Positions 44,887 through 57,900 of a DNA stretch of 64,000 bases are shown here, piece by piece. The notes below the pieces were generated by a model, which was given only the letters and a program-made list of their open reading frames with translations, was not told the DNA's origin and ran no database searches. The position numbers were made by a program, and so were the translations under genes. Origin of the DNA: Torreya grandis (taxonomy: Eukaryota > Streptophyta > Pinopsida > Cupressales > Taxaceae). Within the stretch, counting starts at the first letter, position 1; each line of letters begins with the position of its first letter. The stretch is from NCBI GenBank assembly GCA_037957365.1, contig JARHVA010008427.1:124001-188000 (forward strand). Direction: 5' to 3'.

Positions 44887-46414
44887 TGATGTAGGAGCAT
44901 CACAAATATGAATGGTTTGATATGTACATGTGTCTTAGTATATGTTTTAAGATCCAAAATATTAGTTTTTATGTTAATCATTCATTTGGAGTGCTTAGGA
45001 GATGATGTATTAGCCTAGAGAACTCAATTTGTAGTTTCATACTAATTTTAAATTTGAATTTTCAAATTGGTTAAGTTGTAAAGGCATAGGTAAATGTAAA
45101 ATTTATAGATATCATGGCAATTTTCATGGTTATATAAGTTTATCCACATATTATAGGATAAATATAGATCATTTATGATCATATTTATCATTTAGTAAAT
45201 ATATGTGCTTGAAAAAGATTGTTTGTTATATGTATTCTCAAAAAAGGCAAGTCAAGGAGAACATTTTGGAGCATGTACACATAATCAACTTGGAGAAATG
45301 AAACGTTGGAGGATAAAAATTTAATTTAATTATAATATATCTCTAAGGAATAATAAATCCTAAAACACTTCAAAAATGTTCATGCTCAGGTTACATAGTG
45401 TGTATATGTTTATATATGACAGTCTGTGTGTGTAAGAGGACTATATTTTGGCATATTTTATAAGTAAAAGAAGTGGTTTTTAGTGTAATAAGTGTGTATT
45501 AATTTTTAAACATTCCCTCTAAATTTTATTCAAACTCTATCAATCAAATAAAGTGAATTTAAGGTCATAAAGACCTCTTTTCTATCACATAGACTCTGTT
45601 TTGCTTGAAAACATTAATCTCAATCCCTCATTTGTCAAATAAACTTGTGCATGATCTCAATTTGATAATTGTATAATTTTTATAAAGTATATAAGAGTCT
45701 ATTTCAATCATTATTTTGTGTAAAATTTCTTCATCCTTTATGAACTATCATTAGAAAGCTTTGGGGTTCAGTACACTTAGAAAAACCCTAGTTACAGGGT
45801 TTAGATTACAAAAAGAGCCATAAATCCATTTTTAATTCTTAAAAAATTCATAAATTTTGTGAAATGATTTCCAATAAGGTTATATAATATATTAAAGTTG
45901 TTTTAAATCATTTAGAGGCATACATACATCATATCAATCGACTATGTGCAGTCAAAATTCAAAATTCTAAGTTTTCTTGACAACACATTGAGAAATTTGT
46001 CTAATTTATTCAAATTTGAGTGTTGTAAAGTCAAGTGAGAGTTGACAAATGTTTAAAATTATTATTAAAACATGTTATAAGTTATATTTAGATTTAAAAA
46101 TACATATTTTAGAATTTGACCTATTTGGACATCAATTATGTCTCTTACCAAAATAGGGTATTGGACATGTTTAATAAATTATCTTTCAAAACCAATAACT
46201 AGATTGGTTTTGTAGTTATAATAAGCCAATATTGGTTGTTTAATAATTTGTTTTATACCCTCAAATATTTAATTGTTTCAGTTTCATGTTCCTTACTTAA
46301 ACAATAACTAAGAATACATGAATTTCATATAGGTCAATTTGAGTCAAAAGTAAGGTTAGTAAGTTACTTGATTGATTGAAGGTTTCATAAGAGAATACAT
46401 ATAATTGTGTATCA
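44887..46414 (+). repeat. 3' LTR of element A
   Basis: Colinear with the 5' LTR; starts TGATGTAGGAGCAT and ends GTGTATCA, followed by AAACA. The expected polypurine tract just upstream is eroded (CCACCTTGGTGGAT). Confidence 0.92.
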
Positions 46415-46419
46415 AAACA

Positions 46420-48930
46420 TATTAAAAGGTTATAAATAATACTAATTTAAATGGATATACTTGTATAGTACACTTATACTTTATGATCAAGTAAATAATC
46501 GGTAATCAAATCTCCCTAAGCTACCTAGTAAGATTATGTCAATCCCATTTTATGTTTTTTTTTAATTTTGATAAAGCTTTATATTGATTTTGTAGATAGT
46601 CCTTCTGATGATCACTACCTATTATTTGATTTTTTTTTAGATATTTAATATGTAATATTAGGATGATTATTCTTATATTAAATTTGTTTCTCCTTTCACA
46701 ATTATTTGTTGTACTCTTTCTAGTTTACCCAATAAGGTTCAATGTGTTTTATGACATGTACAAGTGTTTGGTTGAGTTATTAGTTGGTAATGGATTGGAT
46801 AAGAAGGCCATATATTAATCATGTGGATATAAGTACATGATTATATTGACCATACATTGACTTGCCTCTATTCAAGTGTTGAGTGGGTAATTACTTCCTA
46901 ACAAAGTCACTAATGATTTATTGAATTGGTCTTGTTCATGTGTTTGTTGTAACACAATTATAGATCTCAATACATTTCTTGTGTTAAATCTATTTGAAAC
47001 TTTGTATTGTATTTACTTATCTCAGTGTTCTACAAAAATATGGATATTACATTTATGCCTTTATGATGTGGTAGGAAAACACTACTCATGCAACACTATT
47101 CATAAGTTACTATTCATTGATGAGGTGGTAGAAACTATTCATCATGATGAGGTGTCCACAACCATATTAATGTTGATTATGTGGCATGGGGTGTCACATT
47201 CCATTATAACTCATGTGGGGACTTATTTTTGTCTTATTTAATGCATGTGGGATGAATTTCATGCCAGGACAAAGAAAGAATGATTAAAAAGAGAACCCAC
47301 CTTCAATTGGAAGCTTATGCTAGTGGGGAGATAAGTTGTATTATTCTAAATTGACATCTCCTTTACCCTTTTGTCATGTTGTGAAAGGTGGTGCCAAATT
47401 TTGTAGTGGAGACTTTGTCTTTAGCAAGAATGACCCAAGTAGAGAATGTGGCATGTATTTTCCTTGGATCTCACTCCATATTATTTTAATTTATCCATCT
47501 AAGTGGAGGGTGATGAATTTTAGAATCCTTTATTATTTTCTCTCATATTTTTATATAAATGGTTGTATTCATGGCTTAGTTTGGGAGGCTAGTCTTGAAG
47601 GAAGAAATCCTTGTGTGAAGGCAAGTAGTAGAGAGAAATCTTGGGGATAAGATTGTAAAGCCTCCTTCGCATGATGAGGCCAATTTTTGTATGTGTTGTG
47701 TAATCTTGTTGAATACAAATGAGAATATGTGTGTGTTTTTGAATAATCCTAATGGTGGCATGTTTAAAAAATTTGAATTTATAAGATGTGTATTGTGAGA
47801 GATTTTTATGTGTGTTTAGAGGTAATTTTAAGAGTTATGGATTATTGAATACATCATGTGGTTTGAGGCCACATCAATTTATCCTTATTATATTATGTCA
47901 ATTAACCTGATATAATTTTGAGTACATTTTCTAATATATATACTATATCGGTCTAAATGTTACATTGCTATGTCACTTGACATCTTCTAACCATATTGAC
48001 TGGGTAGATATCATCAACTTAGAGTTGAAGTTGGTTTTTGGTAGTGAAACCATATTTATAGGGTCATATCTTAGTTAATTCATATCATATCACACTTACT
48101 CACTCTACTTTCACTCATTTTTCTATTGTAACTATTATTTTGGAGAGTGAGTGGATTAGAACATTATTTTAAGGAGTATTGTCTAGTAGTGTATTAAATA
48201 TTAATAGTATGAGTCAATGTGAGTTACTAATGAAGTATATGTAGGTATTCATCCAACCATTTGAGGTATTCAACTTACAACATTCTCTTGTAAAACTATA
48301 CTTGAACTAAGAGGGAGATTCTAATATCAACGGGTTCACCCCAAGGTAAGTATTTATATCCATATACTCTTTCCTTTATTTAATTAGTAGATTATATATT
48401 AATTATTGAATTGTGAATGAAATTATGTGTATCTTTATTTACAGCTTCCCTATATCATATAAGTTGATGTAGACATATGAATGCCCATACTTGAAATAAT
48501 TACTTTAGGATGCACACATCCCTATTTGGTTGTCCATTTCACCCTACCTATTTAAAATAATTATAACCCATCCTTTAATTTAGTTTTTATCCCTTTAAAA
48601 AAATTTATTTTCTTTCATATACCTTTATTGAGGTCCATTTAGAGCTACACACTTGTGCCATAGGCTTAGTATTTAGAACCCTTTCCTTTAAAATTTGAGT
48701 TGTAGGTTATCCCTTATTATATATAAAAAATTCATAGGTATTTACCTGATTTTCCAAGTATCATAGGATCTATTTAACTAAAATTATGAGTCCTAGTCTA
48801 TTGAGATAAAGAGGATAATTATAGGTAATCCTAACTTGTGCATTAATTTTGGTGAAATTGACATGAATATTATCCCTCTTTTGTTTGGATTAGTTTCATG
48901 TTTGATCGATTCTTAAAAAAATCTTCAAAA
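46420..48930. other. Unassigned, possible LTR debris
   Basis: No coding was recognised. A TATA-like TTTTTATATAAATGG at about 47,550-47,564 is followed by GC-richer transcribed-looking sequence to about 47,750, as in an LTR R region. A splice-donor motif shared with 62.9 kb lies at 48,310-48,355. An isolated copy of the 42-bp minisatellite motif occurs near 47,896. Confidence 0.3.
48310..48355 (+). promoter_or_regulatory. Leader motif with strong splice donor, shared with 62,884-62,928
   Basis: GAGGGAGATT, then GGGTTCACCCCAAG followed by GTAAGTATT (donor at 48,346). The minus strand at 62,928-62,884 has GGGAGAGATTG, GGGTTCATCTTCAAG and GTAAGTATT in the same order. Confidence 0.45.
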
Positions 48931-48937
48931 GCATTAG

Positions 48938-50070
48938 CTAAACAATATTGGCTAGCCTGATATAGTTCTTTTCCAATTTTTGAATGGTATTGACCAATGT
49001 GGTACCATTCTATGTTTGTCCAAACTATATTAGAAAGACTGATACAATTTTATACATGTGTACAAATGTATCAACCAACCTAATATAATTCTATATATTT
49101 AGTTTTAGTCTTATAAATTATGACTACATAGGATAAGTTGATACCATTCTATTTTCTTGTTTAAATTCACTACATGATGCCAATTCATCTTTCAATATAT
49201 ATTATTTTCTATCCTTTTTTGGCTTTCCTAGAAACTATGTTTTGGCAGTTTAAGAAATAATTATGAGATATCATTATAAGCCAAGTGGTTGTTAGCTTTA
49301 CCTATGACATATTTTTAGGGGTATTTACACAATAATTAAGCCATTAAACATCACTATACATAAACTTTAGTTTCCATGTACCTCACAATATATAAAAAAA
49401 TCCTAGGTTTTGTTTAATTTCAACCTTAGGAATCCATCCATTTGTTTGGGTGTGTAGTGCACTAGTAAGTGGTTATCCTCAAAACATTACTCTAAAAACA
49501 CCTCAAAGATGGGATAATGTGGCCATGGGTATGGTTGGATCTTTCATGGTTAGTATCTTCATTTCCATATTCATTATTTATGGTTGGGATTTCTATATCT
49601 GAAAGCCTACAAATCAATAAAATCTTTTATTAGTTTACCTCCCCATCTTGACTTTTGTAAATAGTTAGGTTAAGTTTTATATTTCCTACATTATAGACTA
49701 TATTGGATAACTTGATAACGTTATGTGTTTTGGTTTTTAACTACATCAACCAACTCAATATAGTTATATGTTTTTTTTAACTACATTAGCTAGCCTGATA
49801 TAATTTTGTGTCTCCTTGGCTACTCGGCTAGTTTGATATAATATTAAATATAAATCCAACTATATCCTACTATATCAGAAAGGATGATACCATTATATTT
49901 ACAAGATAAAATTAACACCACCTTTTTAAAATATTTGATCATCCAACCTAATATAGTATGTACCTTATACTTACCAAAACCAAATGTATTAGCCAGATCG
50001 ATATAGTCTTTTATCTAGATCAAGAAACTCACTAATTAGCCTGCTTAATACCATAAATTTTGTATGACCA
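48938..50070. repeat. Degenerate 42-bp minisatellite in two blocks
   Basis: A motif like CTATATTAGCCAACCTGATA followed by TAGTTCTATG recurs at steps of 41-45 bases, at about 48,938, 48,981, 49,022, 49,064, 49,124, and again at about 49,692, 49,737, 49,779, 49,820, 49,861, 49,930 and 49,977. The blocks are separated by about 490 bases of unrelated sequence. Confidence 0.65.
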
Positions 50071-51429
50071 AATTCTATCTCATATTGAATTTATATATCA
50101 CTTATCACCATGATTTCATCTCAATAAATTTTTCAAGTGAGTCTCAACCCATTCAGATTCTACATGGGTTTTTTCCTTTCATCTTATTTTCTTGCCTATT
50201 GAATATAATTCTTCATAGTGTAATTGATTTAACTTTTTAGGGAATAATGGAGTTTTATTCCCATTTTAGTTAAGGGACTGAATTAATAAATTATTAAATA
50301 ATATTGCAATAATTACAATCATATTTGTATAATATATCTATATTTTTTACCTTTCTAAAAATAACAATAAATAAGGAGAAATATAACTTAGCTTGAAACT
50401 AGACTGAGATGGCTAAGACAAAGGTTGAAACTAGTTATGCAAGACTAGGACATTGTCATGAACCTGGATCTAGATTTCATTTGATGAAAGGATAAGAGAA
50501 CTAAAAATAGGACACTTTGGGGTCTGGTATTGTTATCTACCCTTGCCATTTTTGTCCAAACTGATCATAGAGACCTAAGTTTTCTAGGTTCTTTATGTTA
50601 TCCCTATGTGATCCTACCTATGAAATTTCAAGTGTTGAATGTCGATGGAGCTCATTATTATGCTAGTTTTAATATTCAAACCCTAACCCTTCATCATGCT
50701 TGATAAATGGGATTTGAATCACTTGAAAATAGAGGGGGAGTTAGTGTGTGTAAGATGTACTAAACATGTGATCCACACCCCTTATGTGGGCACGTTGCCT
50801 ACATGCCAATACTCTAAATAGGGATCAAGCCATGTATAGTTCTCACACTTGACATTCTTTATGCAATAGTGTGATGTAGATAAAAAAATGCCAAATTGAG
50901 AGTGCTTGAGGTGGATAGGGACTAGTGTGAGAGTTTGAATATGTTTGTAGCTATATTGGGTGACATTATGTAGATAATAGGCAATATTACCTTAGTGGTT
51001 TGTTTGTATTCTTTCTTGATTTGTAAGATTTATCATGTCCTTTTGTAAATGAACTTTGGATAGGATTTTATAGGGAATAATTGGTTATGGGTTAAATGTA
51101 TTCATGTTAGGTTGACATAATTAAGAATAGGAATTAGATGAAAATGACTATTTAGGTTCAAATTGCAAAGGGATAGAAGCACTAAAAGTGGGACACCCTA
51201 AGGTCCAGTGCTATAGTCTAGGTATGACACTCCTATCCTATAGGCTCAAGACTTAAGGGATTAAGATTAGCTTGAGAAATAGAGTCTAGCTGAGCTGGAG
51301 TGACTATTTGGAAGGCTACAAATGACTTATAATGATCAAAAAGGTGTTTTAAGGGTCACAAAAGCATGAAAGAAGTACTTATGGATAGGGTGTCATAATC
51401 CACACTCAAACTACCAATTTAGAAATTTT
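50071..51429. other. Unassigned; internal weak duplicate
   Basis: Non-coding. A roughly 50-base segment at about 50,497-50,545 resembles 51,172-51,222 (ACTAAAA, GGGACAC, GGTC...TAT). It may be LTR or leader sequence of the gag remnant that follows. Confidence 0.3.
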
Positions 51430-52800
51430 ATATGACTACAACAATACATCTCATCATCAATATAGATATATTGAATGAGATATAGTTGAAATAAAGTAAA
51501 CTAATGATATAGAGGACTCCACTAAATTTATCATAAACCTTAATGATAATACCATCTATAATCCGAATAAAAGTGGAGGCTTCAATAAAATCCCCTTATT
51601 TTTAACTATAGTTGGGGAAACCAACACCAACAATGGGAATCTTCCTCCCAATACTAATGTTTAGAATCCCCCATATAGTCATCCATCATATTTCAATCCT
51701 CCTAAAATGAACTCTAATAAAAATTATAATCCACTCTAGATCCAACTAAATCTCTTGTAAATATGGTTCAATAAATGATCTTATATAAGATTCTAATCAT
51801 GATGAAATGGTCCAAATTAAAAATCACATTTGGAAAATGACTATACAATGCCCTAAAATAATTATTAATGAACCAAATAAAAAATTTATCCTCCCCACTC
51901 TTATATATTCCAACAAAAATATCATTCCTCAACTACCAATGCATAACAAGATACTATAAAATATACAAAACAAACCTTTAGCTCCCTTCATTGTGTGCAT
52001 AGGCATTAGAAATATTTCTCCAACTACCACATATGATGGGACTAAATAACCTATCTTACGTATTACAACATCTATAAATATATACAATGAGTGTGTCCAA
52101 ACTATCACTTAGCTACCACTAAAATTCTAGCAAAAACCTTTACTAGAGATGTGCTAGAATGGTACAATCAAATTCCTAGACATTTCATTACATAACTAGA
52201 GAATTTATTCAATGTACTAGTTAAGGAATTATAAAATAATTAACTTCCTAAAAATAGCCTTAGTAACTTCATTAATTCTAAGCAACTACCTAATGAATTT
52301 GCCCACACTTTCATCAAACAATGGAAGTCTTACCATCTTAACTATATAAAAGTCTGAAATTCATGCATAATAGACATTTGTATACATGTATTTCAAGAAA
52401 ACAATCCCTTAAAATATTATAAAATGACATAAACTAATAATGAAGGTAATTTAAAATCAAATTCTAAGAATTATTCCATAGTACCTTCATCATATTATCC
52501 CATAACACCTTCATCATATTGTCCCAATAGATAAAATCAATACATTTGAGGTTAGAGAATCAAGTTAAAAAAATGATAAACATCTAATTAAAAGTGAATA
52601 AATAAAAAAAGATCTAAGATATGATTACAAATTCATGTTGAAAAACCTAAATAAAGAATCCCAGATTTTCCCTTATTGGTTAATTAGAAAATCCATATCA
52701 CATATTCACAAATAATGATGATAGTGATGATGATGACAATGAAATGAAAGGGGAATATAGATGATTATTTAGGAAAACTAAATTTTAAACATATGTATCT
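51430..52800 (+). pseudogene. gag: Ty3-gypsy gag remnant
   Basis: Plus-strand translation across shifts shows a Pro/Asn-rich N-terminal part (NPNKSGGFNKIPLF), then LAPFIVCIGIRNISPTTTYD (normally PxFxxFDGTxDP). It continues TFTRDVLEWYNQIPRHFIT, LENLFNVLVKEL and LPNEFAHTFIKQWKSYHLN. This matches the gypsy gag helical core (AxxWYxxLPxxSIxTWxEL...FxxxF). A Lys-rich tail follows to about 52,800, with no zinc knuckle seen. It is heavily disrupted, and no pol was found downstream on the same strand. Confidence 0.6.
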
Positions 52801-53256
52801 AGATGACTATTTATGAAAATTAAATTTTACACCTATGGATTTAGATGATTATTTTTTTACCTTATTTTTTATTAATGAATATTAACAAGTGTATAACTTT
52901 TAATTAATTTAGAATGTAGGATGTGTTATAATTAAGCACTAATATGAATGTAAAAGGTAGGAACTAATTTTAATATTAAACTCAATATCTATGGAAAGTA
53001 ATAATAACGTTAATATACAAAGTTTTTTATTAATCTATCTAATTATAAAATTGAATACAGGTGGCAGGGAAGGTTAGAAACTCGATTATGAGTCATTCAA
53101 ATCAAGAAATAATTATTTGGGCAAATTTGGATTAAAATGTCAGCTTATCTTTTGTACTTACTGATGATGGAGACTAAATTTGATAGTTTCATCTCTATAT
53201 ATTTTGGATATTTATTATAGTATAGGACATTACATTTTCATCTCTATATGTGATGT
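52801..53256. other. No supported feature
   Basis: AT-rich non-coding sequence between the gag remnant and the minus-strand coding remnant. Confidence 0.3.
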
Positions 53257-53510
53257 TTATAAGCGAACTATTCCTATAAAATCATAAATACATCTCATTT
53301 TATTTGAAATCCTAGGTCTAATTTCAAAAATAGGTTTGGTATATAAAATGATAAATAAATTGGGTTGATATAACCCCAACCACTCCCCAATGAATGAATA
53401 TGCATTATGTACATATCCAGTACTCTGAATAGGGAAGTCAAACTGTATGTAGTTTTCCTTGTTAAGGGTATGAGTGAAATATTGATCCTTTAATGAACAC
53501 AAATTATAAT
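53257..53510 (-). pseudogene. Paralogue of the 33.4-kb coding remnant
   Basis: An open minus-strand piece of 81 codons reads QYFTHTLNKENYIQFDFPIQ, then GYVHNAYSFIGEWLGLYQPN. The first half matches the plus-strand remnant at 33,430-33,830, at both the protein and DNA levels. Function unknown. Confidence 0.45.
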
Positions 53511-55372
53511 ATAGCTTTAGATACTTGGTAAGTGAACAATTTATCTTGGATTAAAGGTGATTCAAATTGGATAGGACCTGCTCCTTATGATTTATGGCTA
53601 AATTGAAAAGAATAGGGTAGTCCCTTTTAATGTGCAAGTGTTTGAGTATGATTGATAAGTTCTTGCTAGATGGGTAATATGATTATATCTAATTTGTATC
53701 TATATTGGAATATTTGGGTAATTTATCATGCTAATCATATGTGAAAAATATGTACTAATGCATAATATGAATTTTAATATGAAAATTTGTCATTTCTTGG
53801 AGCAAGATGAGGTCATCAGACTTGGATGACTCTAAAATTTTATAAATGTTCAAGTTTGATAGTTTTGTTTAGAAGGTAGGAAAACTAATATAATGATATA
53901 TAAATATACTAAGTGTTATTTTAAGTAAATTTTACATATAATATGAAATAAATGTATGCATTTGACATCAAAATGTGAGGGGCAGACCCATCAAGAGGAC
54001 ATGGATGTGAGATAATGGTGAATAAGAGCCATATGTGTATACACAGAGTCATTTAAGGTGAAGGTAGGTAAAAAACATTTCCAAGTATTTAATAATATAT
54101 TTTAATGTTTAAAAATTCCCCCTTTAATTATAGTATTTAAATGAAGTACAATGTTATAGTAATAGGAAAAGAGATTTACCTGAGTGTGTACATCACACTT
54201 TGCCTTTGATAGAAGGCTCCAAATGTGTAGCTTTCTCTATGAAACGTGTAATGAATATGTAGAAATCAGTCTCCATATATAAATATTAAATTTTAAATGA
54301 AATTAGAAATTTTAAAACTTAAAGATGTTACTTCATTACTTAAGCATTGGAGAACTGATTTTACCTCTTGAATTATTTAGAGAGATTTGGGGTGATCATA
54401 ATCTAAATTCATATATAAACACAATGTCATGGTTTAATAATATAAATTCCCCAACCCTCATTGAAATGGATTACTATGTAATACCTTGAGAATTATTGAA
54501 TCATCAACCATATTTCTCATGTAACTAATCATGTACCCCAAGATGCTAAGATGGGAACCACACACGAGTTCACTTTTAGTAATGCATATACCATTGACAA
54601 TTGATGATTAATCAACCACATTACCTCAATATACATGAATAAATTTGCTATAGATAGGCTTATATATTCAAGGGTGTTCACTTATAAGTAATATATAATA
54701 TGTGAATAAGCTTCATACCCCATAATTTATGCCAATAGATATGTAATTGTATACATCTATATGTTATTTTTAAAAAAATGTGTAAATCATGTTCTTGTAA
54801 AAGGAGTGCATATGCATGGCATATTCCCCAAAATATGTTCTACTTTATAAATACATGTCCCATATCTTAACCAAATCGATAAACTAAACCAATTTGAAAT
54901 GTTTAAATTCTATAAGTTCCTCTAAAATTTTAATTTTATACTGATATATGCTTATGTATCTATGACAATCCCACCAACAGGCCCCTAATTTTTAGGTGAT
55001 GGATGTACCCTACAAGTCACTCATCTCAAAATAAAATAATTAACTATATCTTGTTGTGTAAAACATGTAATCATGTAGAATCATGTTGGCATGTGTAAAA
55101 TATGTAATCATAGCATGAATGTATAGTCAAATTATATATGAGACATGTAATGTAAGTAATAAAAGTGATGTCATGATAGATGTATTAATTATGCATGCAG
55201 TCCTAACCATCATTGATATAAGCACTAAATAAGGCTATATAATAAAGGTGCATGATGTGAATCATGGTACCAAAAATAAGAGGAAAAGTGTATGATATAG
55301 ATCATGACACCACAAACTCATAAAAATGAACAAGATAAACATAAAATCACTCATTATCATATAATTTCATGT
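53511..55372. other. No supported feature
   Basis: AT-rich DNA with stops in all frames. Two diverged 30-base neighbours at about 55,251 and 55,289 (GTGCATGATGTGAATCATG and GTGTATGATATAGATCATG) form a short 38-bp tandem pair. Confidence 0.3.
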
Positions 55373-55600
55373 CCATGATGCACATAGTAAAATCAATCAC
55401 AATAACACTCAATATCACATAATTCCAAGGGTTGCACATAATGAATGAATAAAAAGTCACATATAAGGTGAAGGTTTGCATATAATGATAATATAACATC
55501 ATACGTACAAGGCCAATGATCACAAATAATAGATGATAAATTTTTACACACAAAATGCCAAGGGTCACAAATAATGGACAAGTAATAATTAGCCTATTTA
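55373..55600. repeat. 44-45-bp tandem repeat, 4-5 degenerate units
   Basis: Units begin with CCAAGGGTCACAAATAATG-like sequence at 55,425, 55,469, 55,513 and 55,558, with a weaker one at 55,373. The overlapping minus-strand open frames arise from this repeat. Confidence 0.7.
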
Positions 55601-56540
55601 AAGTGAAATAATAAAAATGAATCATAAAACAAGTCAAATACTATATATTATCAAGAATTTCAATGGCATAGCCTAGTAAAGTATCATATCCATGAAATGT
55701 ATCACTACAGAGTGTATGAGTAATATAAAAACATGTGTAAACAGGCAATAGATCTCAACATGGTGAATGGAAAGCTCATATAACGATATAACATATATCA
55801 ATGTAACTTGAAAAATATGATGCCCCCAACATTGGTATGGCCTATAGGTTTATCCCAAATGTCTTGGATATATGCTTCCATGTATCATATGTATTTGTAT
55901 GTCTTACATCTCATTCATGTACCATGAATGCATGTGTAAATAAAAATGATATGTAATCTATGAAACATATGATACATAACATAAATGAATAATGTAACTA
56001 GTAAATATTCCATGATTAGGTACTATTTTTTTATTTTTTGAATGTTTTTATTATTTTATATTTTCAATATATTTTATTAAATGAGATGTTATCCAGATAA
56101 CCAATCTAGGGGATGGTCATGGGGATGTCATTTATCGAATATATGAATGGTCAATTTTTTTTATCAAGGAGTATTGGATGTAATTGTAACTAAATATAAA
56201 TAGTAATCTCTTGTTTTACTATAACCATCATCATAACCACTCATTATATCCTATGTATGATGAGTAATTATAGGTTGCATAGTATTATGTGGAATCTACT
56301 ATAAAATATGAGAAACACGTGTATGTGTTCACTATGGAACATATTAGACTTTTAAAAACTATATATGAGGGCATGGAGTAAAAATATTAGTTGTCATGAG
56401 TCCTAAATGACCCTTTGATGTAATGTATTTTGAAGCACTAGTCATCTAGTTAATTTAACTATTTTCCTCTAAACTATATTTGTAGAATGAACCTAAGTAG
56501 TTTTTCTAAATATATGCATATAATGATATTAAATAAATGG
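55601..56540. other. No supported feature
   Basis: AT-rich sequence with no recognised coding or repeat. Confidence 0.3.
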
Positions 56541-57900
56541 AGTAACTAAATATGAAGATTGATATTGAATAGGTTTGACAACTGATTTTGGTGGTGGTGG
56601 GGGTAGAAGAGGGCATTATTGTCATTGAAGAGAATACTCATATGTAATACATAGAACTGTGACCACCCAAATATCATGTATATACATGACTCATCTATGT
56701 AATGAAAAAAATATTTCATATAACTTGTATATCCAAGGGTTCCCTAAAAACATGTTAAATATACTTTTGCTCTATAGTAAATAATACTTGATAATACTAG
56801 AAATAGAGTGTCAATCACTAAATGGCCTACCTTAAGAGGTAGCACAATGTGTCCCAACATATTCTATCTATAAAATACATTTATTATCTTTGTTGTTTCC
56901 ATCAAATCCTCATGTGTGTATCTAAGAGTACATAGAATGTTCATTTTATAATGATTTTAACTTGAACCATTGTCTACCATGACATTATGATTAGGTTACA
57001 AATAAACTTAAATTATTATAAATAATGAATTGAAACTAGAGCCATATTCCTTTATATCACAACCACCAAATGTAATTAAAGGTCATTGTACCAATGTTAT
57101 TTTAAATGCACCAATAAGATTGACCAATGGGTGATCATATAATAAAGGAATAGGATGTGATTTATATGTCATGAGCACTCAATATTAAGGATGTGATTTA
57201 TGTGTCATAATAACTCAAATAGTATCCTTAATTTCTATTTCCACATGATTTGGAAGAGGGTTTTAAAAGATTTGAAATGTTTCACTCCCATTATGTTGTC
57301 ATATTAAATCCTTTTATAGGTTTGATAAGCTCAATGATATCCTACATATTATGTCTTAGCATATATCATTTATTTTTAGAAAGTATACCACATCGATGAT
57401 AATCGTAATATGCATTATTTTCCTATCCTCGAGGTGTAGGCCTAATCATATCAACATCCCATGGTGAAGGGAGAGATATAGGTTTTCACTTAAAACATTG
57501 GTAGTAGGATATGAATATGTTGAGGTAATCATTAAAATTACCTCTATTATGGATCAAATAAGAAAAGTTAATTAATAAGCTATGATATTGCATTAACTAT
57601 TATCTTTGCCTCATTTTTAGTATCATTTGATTTAACCTTTGTAACTTAGTTTTCCATGAAACTTTGTAGTTTATATAGCTATAAAACTAGGTATATATTT
57701 GAGTTTGTTTAGAGAAATAATCTTAATTTATCAATATCTACTATTTAGAAAAACTCATCAAATGATTTTAATTTATTTAATACAATTAACTCATGGAGAG
57801 GAATAATGAAATTTTTCTTCAATATCTCTTGTAACTCATTATTAGCCATAGGATTTGTTATCTTGAAAAGCATGTGTTATGCCTAATTTTTGTACCCCTC
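56541..57900 (-). pseudogene. Tat-like Ty3-gypsy gag tail and protease, decayed
   Basis: On the minus strand, through shifts, a gag-tail motif reads YYDYHRCGILSKNK-YMLRHNM (about 57,420-57,350). It resembles the C-x-YHxxxGHxTExCxxLRxxIQ block at the end of Tat-like gag. Downstream is VMVDNGSS (about 56,985-56,960), a DGGSS-type protease active site, then FLGNPWIYKLYEIFFSLHR (about 56,735-56,680), matching the LLGRPWIHxxxAxPSxLHQ block after protease in Tat elements. Order and spacing fit one gag-protease unit. No RT was seen at lower coordinates. Several key residues differ from the family pattern and stops are frequent. Confidence 0.5.

Larger units (their letters stand above)
38325..46414 (+). 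mobile_element. Ty3-gypsy element A, complete but decayed
   Basis: The LTRs are 38,325-39,841 and 44,887-46,414, both beginning TGATG and ending GTATCA. They are flanked by a perfect 5-bp target duplication, AAACA, at 38,320-38,324 and 46,415-46,419. The PBS is Met-type. Internal order gag, protease, RT, RNase H, integrase is that of a gypsy element, and the gag style is chromovirus-like. LTR divergence is considerable and all frames have stops, so the insertion is old. No clear chromodomain was found after integrase. Confidence 0.93.

Noticed and set aside
46921..47761. Host gene candidate (104-106-codon plus-strand frames)
   Set aside because: No domain, no splice-consistent extension, and a TATA-like site and leader-like sequence fit LTR debris better.
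53257..53502. Endogenous pararetrovirus protein
   Set aside because: No movement-protein, coat or RT motif could be seen; the paralogue at 33.4 kb fits an element-borne protein of unknown kind equally well.
55347..55637. Overlapping minus-strand open frames with hydrophobic repeats
   Set aside because: They lie over the 44-45-bp tandem repeat and show no family motif.
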